From: Musa acuminata AAA Group
Lineage: Eukaryota; Streptophyta; Magnoliopsida; Zingiberales; Musaceae
Assembly: GCF_036884655.1 (NCBI RefSeq)
Contig: NC_088357.1
Location: 7,117,001-7,181,000 of the forward strand
DNA length: 64,000 nucleotides
Direction of reading: 5' to 3'
Under the pieces are notes generated by a model. That model did not search any database. It had not been told where the DNA came from and saw only the letters and a program-made list of their open reading frames with translations. The position numbers and the translations under genes were made by a program. This document shows, piece after piece, positions 37,900 through 51,537 of the stretch; position 1 is the stretch's first letter, and every line of letters starts with the position of its first letter.

Positions 37900-40800
37900 A
37901 TGGCTGATAAGTCGGTGGAGATGGAGGCTGTCCTCAAGGAGGCCGTGGATTTGGTTACACTTTGGTCCCTCTCTTCTTGCTTTTATTGTTCTTGTGAGCT
38001 TGTGATGATGGTGGTGGATGTGAGCAGGAGAACATACCTTTGGAGGAGGTGTTCGAGAACCTGCGGTGCGGGCGGGAGGGCCTCACGGCCGAGCAGGCGC
38101 AGCAGCGGCTCGAAATCTTCGGCCCCAACAAGCTCGAGGAGAAGAAGGTCGGCTCTCTCTCTCTCTCTCACTCGCTTTCCTTTCCCCTCTGTTGCCTCCA
38201 ACATGCGTTGTTGGTGATTTTTGGGGTGGGTTTTTGAGCCGGTTTCTTGGTGCTACTTCCGCAGGAGAGCAAGGTCCTCAAGTTCTTGGGATTCATGTGG
38301 AACCCGCTTTCCTGGGTCATGGAGGCCGCCGCCATCATGGCCATCGCCCTCGCCAACGGAGGGGTCTGCTGTTGTCTGTCTTGTTAATTCATCTTCTTCT
38401 CCTCCTACTGTCTTTACTTGATGCTGCTCGTGTGAATTCTGTCGAACAGGGGAAGCCCCCAGATTGGCAGGACTTTGTGGGCATCATCACTCTGCTCGTC
38501 ATCAACTCCACCATCAGCTTCATCGAAGAGAACAACGCCGGTAACGCTGCAGCCGCCCTCATGGCTCGCCTCGCCCCTAAAGCCAAGGTCTTGAATCTTG
38601 CGTTGTTCTGTTTCTCCCTTTAGTCTTGTCTGTTGCAGGATAAGGCAGTTCGAATAGAAAAGACCATCATTTTTTCGCACTTGAGGTTTTACCTGTTAGT
38701 ATTGAACGCACAGGTGCTTAGAGGTGGCAAGTGGAGCGAGGAGGAAGCGGCAATCCTCGTCCCAGGAGACATCATCAGCATCAAGCTTGGGGATATCATC
38801 CCTGCTGATGCCCGACTCCTCGGTGGAGACCCCTTGAAAATTGATCAGGTTCTTGCCGTGATGCCGTTTGTACTCCACAATTTTGAGCTCAAAAGCATTT
38901 TATGCTCTTCCATTCATGCTCTTCGAACTTAATGAGCAGAGTGCCCTTACTGGAGAGTCTTTGCCGGTCACAAAAGGCCCAGGGGATGGTGTATATTCTG
39001 GTTCAACATGCAAACAGGGTGAGATTGAGGCTGTCGTTATTGCCACGGGCGTGCATACATTCTTTGGCAAGGCTGCCCACCTTGTGGATTCCACAAACCA
39101 AGTTGGCCACTTCCAGAAGGTAAGTTGCTTCATTATCCTTCTTTTGATGTTGTTATAGTTTCCTGTTATTTCAGTTGATGACTTCGTCGAAATAACCATT
39201 TCACAAGCTCTGGCCATCTGCGTGCCATTCAGGTGTTGACTGCAATTGGGAACTTCTGCATATGTTCAATTGCGGTGGGAATGTTCGTAGAGATTATTGT
39301 CATGTATCCAATCCAGCATCGTGCTTACCGACCTGGAATCGACAATCTTTTGGTTCTTCTCATTGGAGGGATTCCAATAGCCATGCCTACCGTTTTGTCA
39401 GTCACAATGGCAATTGGATCTCACCGCTTATCTCAGCAGGTGTGCATGAGTAAATCTTATTTGAGAGTTCAAACAAATTTGTTCTGCCAATGTTTTTGAT
39501 CGGTAACAGTGATTGTTCATGTAGCCAAATTTGTCATTGGAATGAAGATCTTCCAAGCAAATCTTTTCATTCATAGGTTAACAAGAAACAAATGGAAGGG
39601 CATCTGTATATATTGAATTTATCTTGAAAGAAATCAGTGCTGAAAACATCTCATTGGCTTGATGGAATTGCCTAGATAAACTACCGGGTTCTATTTTTAA
39701 GCTGATCAACATCTTGTTGACTCTGTTGGTTATGACACATTGGAATTCTTGCAGGGAGCAATCACAAAAAGGATGACTGCAATAGAAGAAATGGCTGGAA
39801 TGGATGTGCTATGTAGTGACAAAACTGGAACTCTGACTTTGAACAAGTTGACCGTGGACAAGAACCTTATTGAGGTCAGACAAATACGGACTTTTAGCTT
39901 ATGTGATACCACCCAATACTGACTAAATCCCTCTTTTTTGGTATATTCTCACCTAAACGTTTGTGGCACCTGATTTATTCTGTTTACTAGGTTTTCTCAA
40001 GAGATGTTAGCCAGGATACTGTGATTCTAATGGCTGCTAGAGCCTCAAGAACTGAAAATCAAGATGCCATAGACACTGCGATAGTTGGAATGCTTGCGGA
40101 CCCAAGGGAGGTCAGTTGAAACTTCTGCATTCTGTAACTGCTTGGGCTTATATCCGATCTATATTTTTATTGGCATTCAATTCACTTCTCTTGAATTTTT
40201 GTTTGTGTTAAAAGGCCCGTGCTGGAATTCAAGAAGTACATTTCCTACCGTTTAATCCTACTGACAAGAGGACTGCGTTAACTTATGTTGATAGTGAGGG
40301 GAAAATGTATCGGGTCAGCAAAGGTGCGCCAGAACAGGTATTATTATCTATACATTTTCAATGACATTTGTGATCACTGCACTCTTCAATGGTTGTATTA
40401 TAATGGGATTTTGCTTAATGCAATTCTCACAGATTCTAAATCTCGCACACAATAAGTCAGAGATAGAGCGTAGAGTCCATGCTGTGATTGACAAATTTGC
40501 AGACCGTGGGCTTCGATCACTTGCTGTTGCATATCAGGTGAACTAGATAGTGTCAAATACATAGTTGTTTTTCGTAGTTGTAAACTGGAGATGCTTCTTT
40601 TCTATATTTTTGACCATATTTCTGATGGTAATTCATTTCAATTGTTTTCCAGGAAGTTCCAGATGGAAGGAAAGAGAGTCCAGGAGGTCCTTGGTCCTTC
40701 ATTGGTCTTATGCCGCTTTTTGACCCCCCTAGGCATGATAGTGCAGAGACAATCCGAAGGGCACTAAACCTTGGCGTGAATGTCAAAATGATCACAGGTC

Positions 40801-43745
40801 TGTTTCCCTGACAGTGTATAATTGTATATCATTCTTGATTTGCTTCCATGCAATCTATTAATTGCTTTGTGAGGTCATCACTGGAATTTGTAAAGAAAGT
40901 ATCTACTTGAGAAATAAAATATTCTGAGATAATGAAAACACTACAAATGAATCTCCTAAAGTGTAACAAACACTGTTTTGCTTTCCTGAGTTGATTATGT
41001 TCATCATCGATGGACTAATCATCGTTGTTCTTTGATCATGGTTTTCTTAGGTTAGCTTAAATATTTTAGATGGATAGAGAGAATCCTGATCTTTTACAAG
41101 CAGCGTGCCTAAAACTTATTGGATTGGCAATAATGTTTACTCAGGTGATCAGTTGGCAATAGGAAAAGAAACAGGACGTCGGTTGGGAATGGGTACAAAC
41201 ATGTATCCATCATCAGCTTTATTGGGGCAAAACAAGGATGAGTCAATTGTTGCTTTGCCAGTTGATGAATTAATTGAGAAGGCAGATGGCTTTGCTGGTG
41301 TATTTCCAGGTACTGTCATCAGTATACACTTTCTTGAGTCACTTAGTATTAGCTTATTTTTAAAAGTCAATACCTTCTTCCTGGTCTTTCAGAGCACAAG
41401 TATGAGATTGTTAAGCGTTTGCAAGCAAGGAAGCATATTTGTGGTATGACTGGTGATGGAGTAAATGATGCTCCTGCTTTAAAGAAGGCTGATATTGGGA
41501 TAGCAGTTGCAGATGCAACTGATGCAGCTCGTAGTGCTTCTGATATTGTTCTTACTGAGCCTGGCCTGAGTGTCATTATCAGTGCTGTCTTGACCAGTCG
41601 TGCGATCTTTCAGAGGATGAAAAATTATACAGTAAGTTGTGCCTATGATAAGCAACCAGTAGATTTTTCTAAACGACTCTTTGAATCTATCTCCTGTTTT
41701 TGCTTAAACTGCTGTACTAAAGTGGTTGCATGCTTTTGCAGATATATGCAGTCTCCATCACTATCCGAATTGTGGTATGTTTTCCTGGTTGACCCTACGA
41801 AAAAAACTTGCAATTGCATTTATATGAGGTTGTGTCCTGTTCAAGCATCAAAATTACCAACCGGGTTGTCTTTCTGCTACTTTTTAATGGTCTCAAATAG
41901 AACTTGGCAATTTCTCTTGGCGTCTCAAAAACATTCTTGGCTTTGAATGGATTTTATGCTGTTACTCAGCTCCTCATGTTGCACTGAACCATGCAGCATA
42001 AGTTGAAGCACATGACTCATGGACAATCATGTGAATTGACTTTGAAAATCTCTGTTTCATTCCAATAATACAGATAATTACATTTTGTATGGTACGAGAT
42101 TTACCAGGTAGTTGGATTACCATTCTTATGATACATATGTTTATTTGGACAGCTGGGATTTATGCTGCTTGCACTCATATGGAAGTTCGACTTTCCACCC
42201 TTCATGGTCCTTATCATTGCGGTTCTCAACGATGGTAATGCTCCCTTTTTGTGCCTCATTTGTTTTGCTTAAGAGGCAGTGTGAAATCACTCCTTTATTT
42301 ACTTCAGACAATTGGGATAGTTCTACCGGTTGCAATGGTTGACCATTCAAATACTTGTAGTGTTCTCCAAATCACTATGACTTCGTCACCATGTTCAGGT
42401 ACCATAATGACCATCTCAAAGGACAGGGTCAAACCATCTCCTCTTCCTGACAGCTGGAAGCTGGCTGAGATTTTTGCAACGGGAATCATCCTTGGTGGCT
42501 ACTTAGCAATGATGACAGTCATTTTCTTCTGGGCTGCATATGACACTGATTTCTTCCCGGTGAGCTATTGTGTTTAATCAGTCATGCTTTCCAAAGAACT
42601 AAGGATACATAATCTCTGGGCTCCTGACTCCCAGATCTCCTAGAAGTCCTGCTTTTTCCTTCCTTTGTGTTAATGATCTTTTGTGTAATGCTCCTGCTGG
42701 TTGATAATTGCAGAGGGTATTCAAGGTCGAAAGCCTTGAGAAGACAACACAGGATGACTTCCAAAAGCTTGCTTCTGCCATCTACCTGCAAGTCAGCATC
42801 ATCAGTCAGGCACTCATATTTGTGACACGATCCCGCAGTTGGTCCTTCATTGAGCGGCCTGGTTTGTTGCTTGTTACGGCTTTCTTGGCTGCTCAGCTGG
42901 TAATGTTTTGATTCTCCTCAATCATGATACGCTAGAGAGATGATTCACAGTTACTATGATGACCTCTGTCGACTGCCATGTGCTCATGCAGATTGCCACA
43001 CTGATTGCGGTATATGCTGATTGGGGCTTTGCTGCCATTAAAGGCATCGGATGGCGCTGGGCTGGGGTCATTTGGCTTTACAACCTCATATTCTACTTCC
43101 CACTCGATATCATCAAATTCTTTATACGCTATGCTCTGAGTGGGAAAGCTTGGGAGCTCGTCATCGAGCAAAGGGTAACACACTCAAGAAACTCAGTGGC
43201 ACAACACGTCTGAGTTCAAATTTTCTGCTCGACTCTGAAAAGGTTGGGATCATTTATTCTTGCAGATAGCTTTTACAAGAAAGAAGGATTTCGGGAAGGA
43301 AGAAAGGGAACTCAGGTGGGCTCATGCTCAGAGAACATTGCACGGACTGCAGCCACCTGATACCAAGTTCAGCGAGAGGTCCACTGTAACCGAACTGAAT
43401 CAGATCGCAGAGGAAGCCAAACGGCGAGCTGAGATTGCAAGGTACAATCGATAACCCCGATCATAAAAAACTGCTTGATTATAGTTCCCCCATATTCTTT
43501 CGCATTCGAAGTCTGTACCCATACAACCTTGATCCTTGCATGATGATCGGAAGCAGATACTTCCATTTGGATAAATAATCCATTTTGTAAATCAAATCCA
43601 CTCGACATCGTTGTAGCTTTTCCCTGAGACTTGAATTTGGACTCGCAGGCTCAGGGAACTAAACACGCTGAAAGGGCATGTGGAGTCGGTGGTGAGGCTG
43701 AAGGGCTTGGACATCGGCACCATTCAGCAATCCTACACTGTCTGA
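37900..43745 (+). CDS. PMA: Plasma-membrane H+-ATPase (P3A-type ATPase)
   Basis: Twenty-one exons: 37900-37953, 38028-38147, 38265-38363, 38450-38587, 38714-38848, 38940-39119, 39233-39439, 39755-39874, 39991-40110, 40215-40337, 40433-40537, 40653-40797, 41145-41309, 41393-41631, 41742-41774, 42153-42234, 42399-42559, 42714-42899, 42992-43174, 43266-43441, 43649-43745. They encode 955 aa with all phases closing. Landmarks are TGES in the actuator loop, CSDKTGT with phospho-Asp at residue 333, KGAPEQ and GDGVNDAP in the nucleotide/phosphorylation domains, and VLND in M6, carrying the Asp needed for proton transport. The cytosolic regulatory tail ends QQSYTV, with penultimate Thr954 for phosphorylation and 14-3-3 activation. 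The pump exports H+ at the plasma membrane to energise uptake and cell expansion. The gene looks intact and functional; only the paralogue identity is unresolved. Confidence 0.98.
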
Positions 43746-44906
43746 GCCAACAACAACCTGCTCGTTCCATGGAATGCCGCAGTCCATCATCTCGCATCGA
43801 AGTTACTGTACACCTCGATAATGTTCTATGTTAGATAGATAGATATATACCATCTATATGCATGTTTTGTTTGCTCGTATTTCCATTCTCTCTTGCATGA
43901 GAAAAGAAATGGAGATGAGGAATCAGGTAAAAGCTAATGTCTTCAGAATCGTCTTTGCATGTGTCTTCTACTTCTCACCACTGATTGCTTGTTGGTGTCG
44001 TTCGAGGAGCGATGCACGACGCAAACCCTTCGATGGATCCCCATGCTGTATTCTTCTGCTTCACGTTGGCACCCACCTCGATGCTCTCACGTCATCGGAA
44101 GGTTGTGGTTGGGGCTTCCACTGTGCAGTTGCCCACATCTTATCCCTCTCATCAGCTTCCCCACTAGCGTTGGTGTTATGATCGGATAACTTACTAAAAT
44201 GTTTAGCTTAAGTTAATTGGATAAGTGTGAATTATTAATTTAAAATATTTAATTTGATAAATCAATTCGAAGTATCACAATGTCTTTCATTTATGATTTT
44301 ACAGCGACAATGTTGCGCGGAGTAAAACTGTCCAAAAATGTGTATCTCCATATTGGCTCCAAGCGAGACGACATCCATAACCTTAGTTTACGTGCCTTAC
44401 AAAATAATCTTATAATGATATGATAAATTATTTATCACTACGGAATTATCATCTCACGATCCTCATTATATGTATCCATAAAGCAATACATCAATTAATT
44501 TTAATTATTTTTAATCAAAAGATAAGTGATGAAAGTAATATTGGATCCCCAAACATAACGATAAATTAAGTCTTTAGCTGACACCTTCAATTTTAATTAC
44601 ATTATTAATACATCTTTGAAACTGAAGCTGGGTTGCCGAATCAGAGCCGTCGCTACGTGGGACCCATCCATGGGAGTTAATTGGACGGAACTCGATGCGT
44701 TTGTGATCCCACTCCGGCCCAATCCGGCCCAATCGTGACGTTTGGTTCGCCGCATCCGGTCCACCGTCGGTTCATCCACTCCTCTTTATCGGCTCGATGG
44801 ACGTTTGATTAGGGTTTTGCGGCCGTTTGCTCTTCGAGCCCAGTGCTTGTGTCGACCCCGAACCCGCCCCCCTTCTCCGCCTCCTCCTTGTCGCCCGCTT
44901 TCCGAT
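43746..44906. other. 3' UTR of H+-ATPase and eIF3m promoter/leader
   Basis: About 200 bp of probable 3' UTR is followed by AT-rich spacer. From about 44630 the sequence is G+C-richer, containing the eIF3m leader. Frames here are short and unsupported. Confidence 0.5.
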
Positions 44907-45959
44907 ATGTCGGCTGTTGTGGCCACTTCGGAGGAGGATCCAGCGCTCGCCGTGATCCGGTTTACTGCCGAGCTCTCCTGGGCCGATGCGGGGCCGGAGG
45001 TAAAGAAGATTTACACCTACTGGGGGGGTTTTGCTCATTCGTTTTTCGATAATTATGATATGCTTTCCGGATCTAATTTGGTGACCGGTTGGATCTCTGC
45101 TTTAAGTAATGGATCAGAATGGCATCATTCTTGCACGTATTGTTCGCGTTCCAATCTCGTTTTTGGTTTCTGAAAAAGAAAGGTACTTTATTTGTGATGA
45201 ATAACGTAAAGATAACAACGTTAATCCTTGTGCTTGAACAAATTCTGTTGAAAATGAGTTTTTTTTTTCTGGAGTTCATATACTTTCCGTTTTTTATGAA
45301 GTGTTCCAAGTGGATTTTTATGTGTTGTATACAGGCTCTGTGATTCTTGTTCCATTTTGCTAGTTCAGGAATTTTGATTTGATAGTTTGTTTCATATTGT
45401 TCTTGATAGGTTGCCGAAACTCAGGTGAGTGAATTATGTATGGAAGCAGAAGAATTCATGTTTAGAAGTAGGTGGCTGGATTTGGTTTCTTTAATCCTAA
45501 CTTCGGCCGACTTGATAACATCTCGAGTGTCAGAGAAAGGTACAATTGCAACTTGCTTTGCTGATGATTGTAAGAATGATTTGATGGCTGGCAGATCTGT
45601 TCAATGTCTTTGGCTTTTGATCACGTTTTAGTATGAAATTACAATCAAATAAATGGTGAACAATTAGTTCTTTGCCAAACATGTTGGACTCTTGACCTTG
45701 AGTCTTTTCTTTCTCCATGTAATTATTTATTTATTTACTTTGTTAGTGCAATGCTCCATCTTAGGACCTGATAGTTTTGCTTTATTATGGTAAGGGAACT
45801 CTTGAAGCATCACTTAAAAGCCTCTTCTGTTTTATCAAATTATCTGAAAACAGATTTTATGGATCTTTTAAAATTGTTCATATTTTAACTGACCTAGACT
45901 TATCAGCAAATCACACTTACTGTTAATTTAGAGTTTGCTACTAATTGTTTTACAGTTTC

Positions 45960-46027
<68 letters not shown>

Positions 46028-46042
46028 TAGAGAGAGAGAGAG

Positions 46043-46094
<52 letters not shown>

Positions 46095-49000
46095 TGTGTG
46101 TGTGTGTATATATATACACACACATATATCATACTCACTGTGAAGAATAACTTTTAAATTCTGAATTTTGAAATTTGTTATTTCTTCCTTGTCGCATCCT
46201 CACTGTTTAAACACTCGATACATTCTTGAGAATGAAACTCTAATGATTAAAATATCTAAGAAAATAACATAGTGTTGATTACGAATTCATAATTTTCCAT
46301 GCAGAATCTTGCTTCCTTATCTTCTTCACTGGTATTTGTTTTATTCTGATATGTAAAAAGCTTTATCAGGACATTTTTTAAGCTTTTTTCAGTATCTTGC
46401 TATATACTAGTGTTAAGACCATCCTTGGCAAATTCTTAAAGAAAGATTATGCTTGGCTTATGCAGTAGCATAGGCAAAGCACTGGTGCTAGAGTTCTTCA
46501 ATCATCTTGGTAGCTATTCAGGTTTTGCCTTTGATTTTATGGTGAGGAATAAAACCATTCCACTTGTTTTCTTGTTGCAGATCTTGAGTGTATCTTTACT
46601 GTTACTTGCAACCTTGTCACAAGAGCAAATACTCCTGATGAAGCATTGGAGATGGCGAAATTAATATCCTCAAAAGTTGTACAACAACCAACTGATAGAC
46701 CTGCTTTGCGACTTAAGATGTGAGGCTTTCTTCACTTTGTTTTATTTAGGGCTTTATGTTGTTGTATCACTCTCCCTTACTTGTCCACTTGTTTGAAGCA
46801 GTCTATTCAACCTCTACAACCTTCTAGAGAACCCATATAGCAGGTTCTTTGTTTATAAAAAGGCGCTTGATTTGGTAGCCAGTGGGAAAGTTGCTGAAAG
46901 CATCATTCCTTCATTTAAGAATATTGACAGCTTCTTACAAGAATGGAATATTGGAAAAATAGATCAGAGGGAACTCTTTCGTAGCATCTCAAACATTTTG
47001 AAGGATAACAAGAGGTGCAGAATAAAATGCCAATTGTTTTTCTCATCCATATCTTTGATCCTCAGTTTTCATAATGCTCCATTTTTCATGACATGCAGCA
47101 TGGCAAAAGATTCTTTTGCCTTTTTGACAAGGTATTTAGCCACTTTTTCTGGTGCGGGTGAGGATGCTTACACAATGAATGAAGCCAAAGAAGAAGCTGT
47201 TCAAGCCATCATAGAATTTGTCAAGTCTCCTGATATATTTCAGGTACATCAGAAGTGTGGTCTTAGTAGTGCATTCAAAATGAAGGTTTGAATATTCAAG
47301 TCTTTTAAGAGATACTAAAACCAACGAAATGGTAAAATAAAGGAATTCGTCCTTAAAACGATAATTTCTTCAACCTTTACACATTTTTTGCTAAAGGATA
47401 AGGATCTAGAATCCCACAAAAACTGCCAAGAAGACACCAACATGATCCTAATCATCAATCTTGTACCTGCCTGTGAATGACCTCATTCACCTTTGATTAT
47501 CACCATATTTTGATCTTATTAGGGTTCTTCTTTTATGAGTGTCTTAACACAGCTAACCAAGAGTTCGGCTTTTGTCGATAGGGTTCCTACCATGATTTTA
47601 AACATTTCCATTTTTCATTTTGATATCTGATGCTAACAGAAAAAAAAAAAATACATATATATATATATTATTTTTTTAACTTAATTCCACACTTTAGGTC
47701 ATAATGGTTAGTACATAGGAATGGGATCCTGCTTGTGGAGAACATAATTGACCCAAAACCAAACCAAGCTGACCCAGTAAAGATTCACATCGGCCTGATC
47801 TTAGTCGATTTTTAAATGGACAATTTTGACTTTGAAGAGTGGCTGTGATAGGTGGGCTTGAGAACACAAATGCCATATTTGTGAACTCTCACTCCTGTCA
47901 GGTGGTATGCAATTTGTTGGCTACGTGTTTGTGCATAACCAGTATCATAACATGAGGTGCATGTTAGTACAACCATATTCCTTGTGCCTTTTCTGTCCTG
48001 TGCCTCCACCTTGATATAGATTCTTCACATCACATGCTCAAGCTACAATAGACTCTCCGTCTAAGCTTCTTTGCATGGGAGCTAGACCTTGTGGTTTGTC
48101 ACCCATTTATCTTGCCCGTGGTGTCTGCTTTAGCACCATCAAGATATTTATGGCATCTTCTATGCTGATCTACTGCCAATAATCTTCTCACCTGATTCTG
48201 GTTTTGCTAATCTATTGTCGTTACCCTAAGTATAGTGCTTTGTATGACATATACTGCAGGAATGTTACATGCTGGTCTGCAATCAGTATGCTATTATTGG
48301 TTGAGACTATAGGCCAACGTTGAAATATCAGTTGGGCTTTTTTCGCTGGACGCCCGACCCCAAAGTGTAGTGAAAAATAAATTGATTCTTCAACCAATTC
48401 AAGTTGCTCAAATAATCCATTCCCTAGATATATATATTTTTTCTTTTGATGCACACTTCATATCAACTGCTGTTACACTTCAGTTTTGATCTCATACGCT
48501 AATATATATCATGTTAGCTGCAACCAAATGCAACATGGTTTTGGTCACAACTTGGGACCCAAATACTTTTATGCCTATGCCATTAAAGTATTGTCATATC
48601 CAAGCTATATCAGCTATAAACGACATTTGCAAAAACTCAACTGACTTCCACATCTAGTCATCATGTTAATGTATGATAGAATCGATATCTGTTGTTTTCT
48701 CTTTTTTGCCCTTTCTATTAATGTTTTTTAAGTTCCTGTATCAAGGCATCTCCTAATTTGATTGACTTTGACCCTTCACATTTGCTTTGTCTCTTATACT
48801 AAACCTTTCAATTCATTGCTAATATTCTTTTTTCAAATAGTACCTTTTTTATGCTATGCTGTGTTGTAGTAGGTCCCTAAACTTATTGAGAGCCAGGTCT
48901 CTGAGGGAAGGGAAAGCATCTGGATAGGCTTTTATTTTAAGTTCTTCACCTTAGTTACTTCCTAGTTATGTAGATAGGAAAGAAACTGTGAATTGCTATC

Positions 49001-50483
49001 GTTCTAATGTAATGCCATCCTAGATCACATTTAGATTCATTCACCTTGACTTATGAATGGACATGGGTTATGCATAGACAAGATATTGGCAAATCTTGAA
49101 AATTCTGTTTTACTGTCCCTTTTTTGTCCGCTAAATAAAAAAAAAATTAAGGATAAGTGGTTTATATGCCTACCTACTGATTATAGTGAAAATTAAATTT
49201 TCAACTGCTTCAAGATTATTGGAAACAGCAATAGCTTAAATAGGTTATTGAGATCAATAAAATCAATTGGCTGCGGTGACATAAAATTGTTAGTTTTAAG
49301 GTCAATAATTGATCTTGCATGTTTTTTTATGTTGCACAACTGTTGCTCCGAAAAGTATATCAGGGAAAATTTTCTGTTATTCCAAAAGTACCTAATCCCT
49401 TGTTCATTTTGAAAGAGGATGTTAACCAATTTTTATGTATATATCTTGTTTTGCTAGTAGATGCAATTTATTCTCAATATGTGATGTTCTTGCAGTGTGA
49501 TTTGTTTGATATGCCTGCTGTTGCACAACTAGAAAAAGATGGGAAGTATGCATTGGTCTACCAGCTCTTGAAGATCTTTGTCACCCAAAGGCTCGATGCC
49601 TACTTTGATTTCCATGCTGCGAATTCAACTTTGTTGAAAAGCTATGGTATGTTGAACATGTTTAGTCAGGGTGCATTGTGGAGTCTTTATCTCACAGTTT
49701 CTGTTCTGCAGGGCTAGTTCATGAAGACTGCATAACTAAAATGAGGTTAATGTCGTTGCTGGATCTCAGTTCCCATGAGTCTGGGGAAATCCCATATTCT
49801 CTTATCAGGGACACACTTCGGGTAATCAAACTTTTTGTCTCACCTGTTATACTTGCACAGTGCTTAATAACTGCTGTTCTGAGGGGTTGCAATTACTTAC
49901 TGCAGATCACTGATGACGAGGTAGAATACTGGGTTGTCAAAGCAATCACATCGAAACAATTAGACTGCAAGATGGATCAATTGAACCAAGTTGTGATTGT
50001 CAGGTTTACATCTAATGAAACTTATTTTAAGACATTCTCGGAAATGGTGGAATAAAGTCACGTTGCAATTGTTGATATTGTAAAATTTAAAGCACTGAAA
50101 CAGGTTCCTTTCTTTTGTCTAATATGCAGCCGACATACAGAGAGAGTATTTGGGCTGTCACAATGGGAAAATCTCCGTTTGAAGCTTGGTGCTTGGAGGG
50201 TGAGTTTCTTTGCTTTTCTCTGTACCCTTATACGAGTATAATCTTAAATGATTGAACAGTAGTGTATTATTTTTAGGGCATTAGGTGCCCGTTCACACTT
50301 TTACAGTGGCGATTTTGTTTGAGCTGTGTTTTTCTCCTTTCAAATAGAGTTAGGAAACATTTTTTATTTACTTACTGCCACTCACTGCTGTTGCAGCGTA
50401 ATATTGCCAATGGGATTAGCACAATTCAAGCTAACAAGATATCTGAAGGACTACAAGGAATGCAAGGATTAGCTATTCGCTGA
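44907..50483 (+). CDS. EIF3M: Eukaryotic translation initiation factor 3 subunit m (PCI domain)
   Basis: Ten exons: 44907-44999, 45410-45539, 46581-46719, 46802-47014, 47099-47243, 49496-49646, 49712-49821, 49906-50003, 50130-50199, 50397-50483. They encode 411 aa, the usual size for plant eIF3m. Recognisable blocks are LRLKILFNLYNLLENPYSRF, the FKNIDSFLQEWNI helix pair, and a PCI/winged-helix part from about residue 215 to 340 (LLKIFVTQRLDAYFDFH, KMRLMSLLDLSS, ITDDEVEYWVVKAI). The tail reads SQWENLRLKLGAWRRNIANG. The protein is a core member of the cytosolic eIF3 complex that recruits mRNA to the 40S subunit. The start is chosen at 44907 because it opens MSAVVATSEEDPALAV in frame with the PCI region. 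Intron 5 is long (2.25 kb) and contains no supported gene. Confidence 0.95.
45968..46121. repeat. Compound CT/AT/GA/GT microsatellite in an eIF3m intron
   Basis: (CT)n, (AT)n, (GA)n, (AT)n, (GA)n and (GT)n blocks follow each other in the intron between exons 2 and 3. Complementary CT and GA arms flank AT tracts, so the RNA could form a long hairpin. Confidence 0.9.
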
Positions 50484-51492
50484 ATTTTGTGAAGTCTACA
50501 TAGACGGTATCCTAGCACTGGAGAAAATTTAGTTTCGGTAGAGTGAGTACATGCTCTCTTCCAAAGTTTATTCCTTCCAAATGTTTCTCAAGCAGTTTGT
50601 GTACTCGTCGGGAATCGTATTTGTTGAGAATCTGTGATCTTTAAAATTGAACATGCGATTTTGGTTGTCATTTTGCTGCAATCGTATACATGCCTCATTT
50701 AACATTTCGTTGTGACGGTTGTGGATAAATTTCCCAGTTGATCAATCTTTATTGACTCTTCGTTGTTAGCTGGATCCTATAAATTTTTTATTTGTAGAAC
50801 TGGATATATTACTAGAAATAATATGGTTTGATGAAATCATTTGAACTTTGAAGCAAGGAAATCCATAGTTGGATCATCATATGTTTATATCTATGATGAT
50901 GATGTTCATATAGTCATGTTGAAGAGGAGAAAAGTAATCATATTGGAGGAAGAAGAGGAACAGGAAGGAGACGGCGGGATTATATTAGAGTAGGCTGCGG
51001 CGACGAGCGGTCTCAATCCCTGTCCCTAGCGTGCGGTTTATATAAATAAATATATATAGTAATCTTTAATTTTTTAATTTTTTTTATTTTTTTAGTTTTT
51101 TTAATTTATTCTCATTGAATATTCTTTTTGAGTTATTTTTATCATTTTACCCTTAGTCTCCACCTTATTATGGTCATTTTTGATCAGATCATGGTTGTCT
51201 ATTCTTTTCTTTCACATCGATCGTCAAACCTTTAACCTTTCTTTCTTATGTATCCCTCGTTCCTTATCAGAGGAAAAACCTAACAAAAAAAAGGAATGGA
51301 ATGAAAGTGATAACGATCACACTAACAAAAATGGAATAAAAGTGATATCGATCGTGATACGATGAAGGCAATTATGACGAGATCAAGGATAATCTTATTT
51401 TTTTAAAAATAAGATATGTTTTACGAGAAAAAAAAAAGATAGTTCACAAAAAAAAACATGAAAACTTAAATCTTATATATATATATATATAT

Positions 51493-51537
<45 letters not shown>

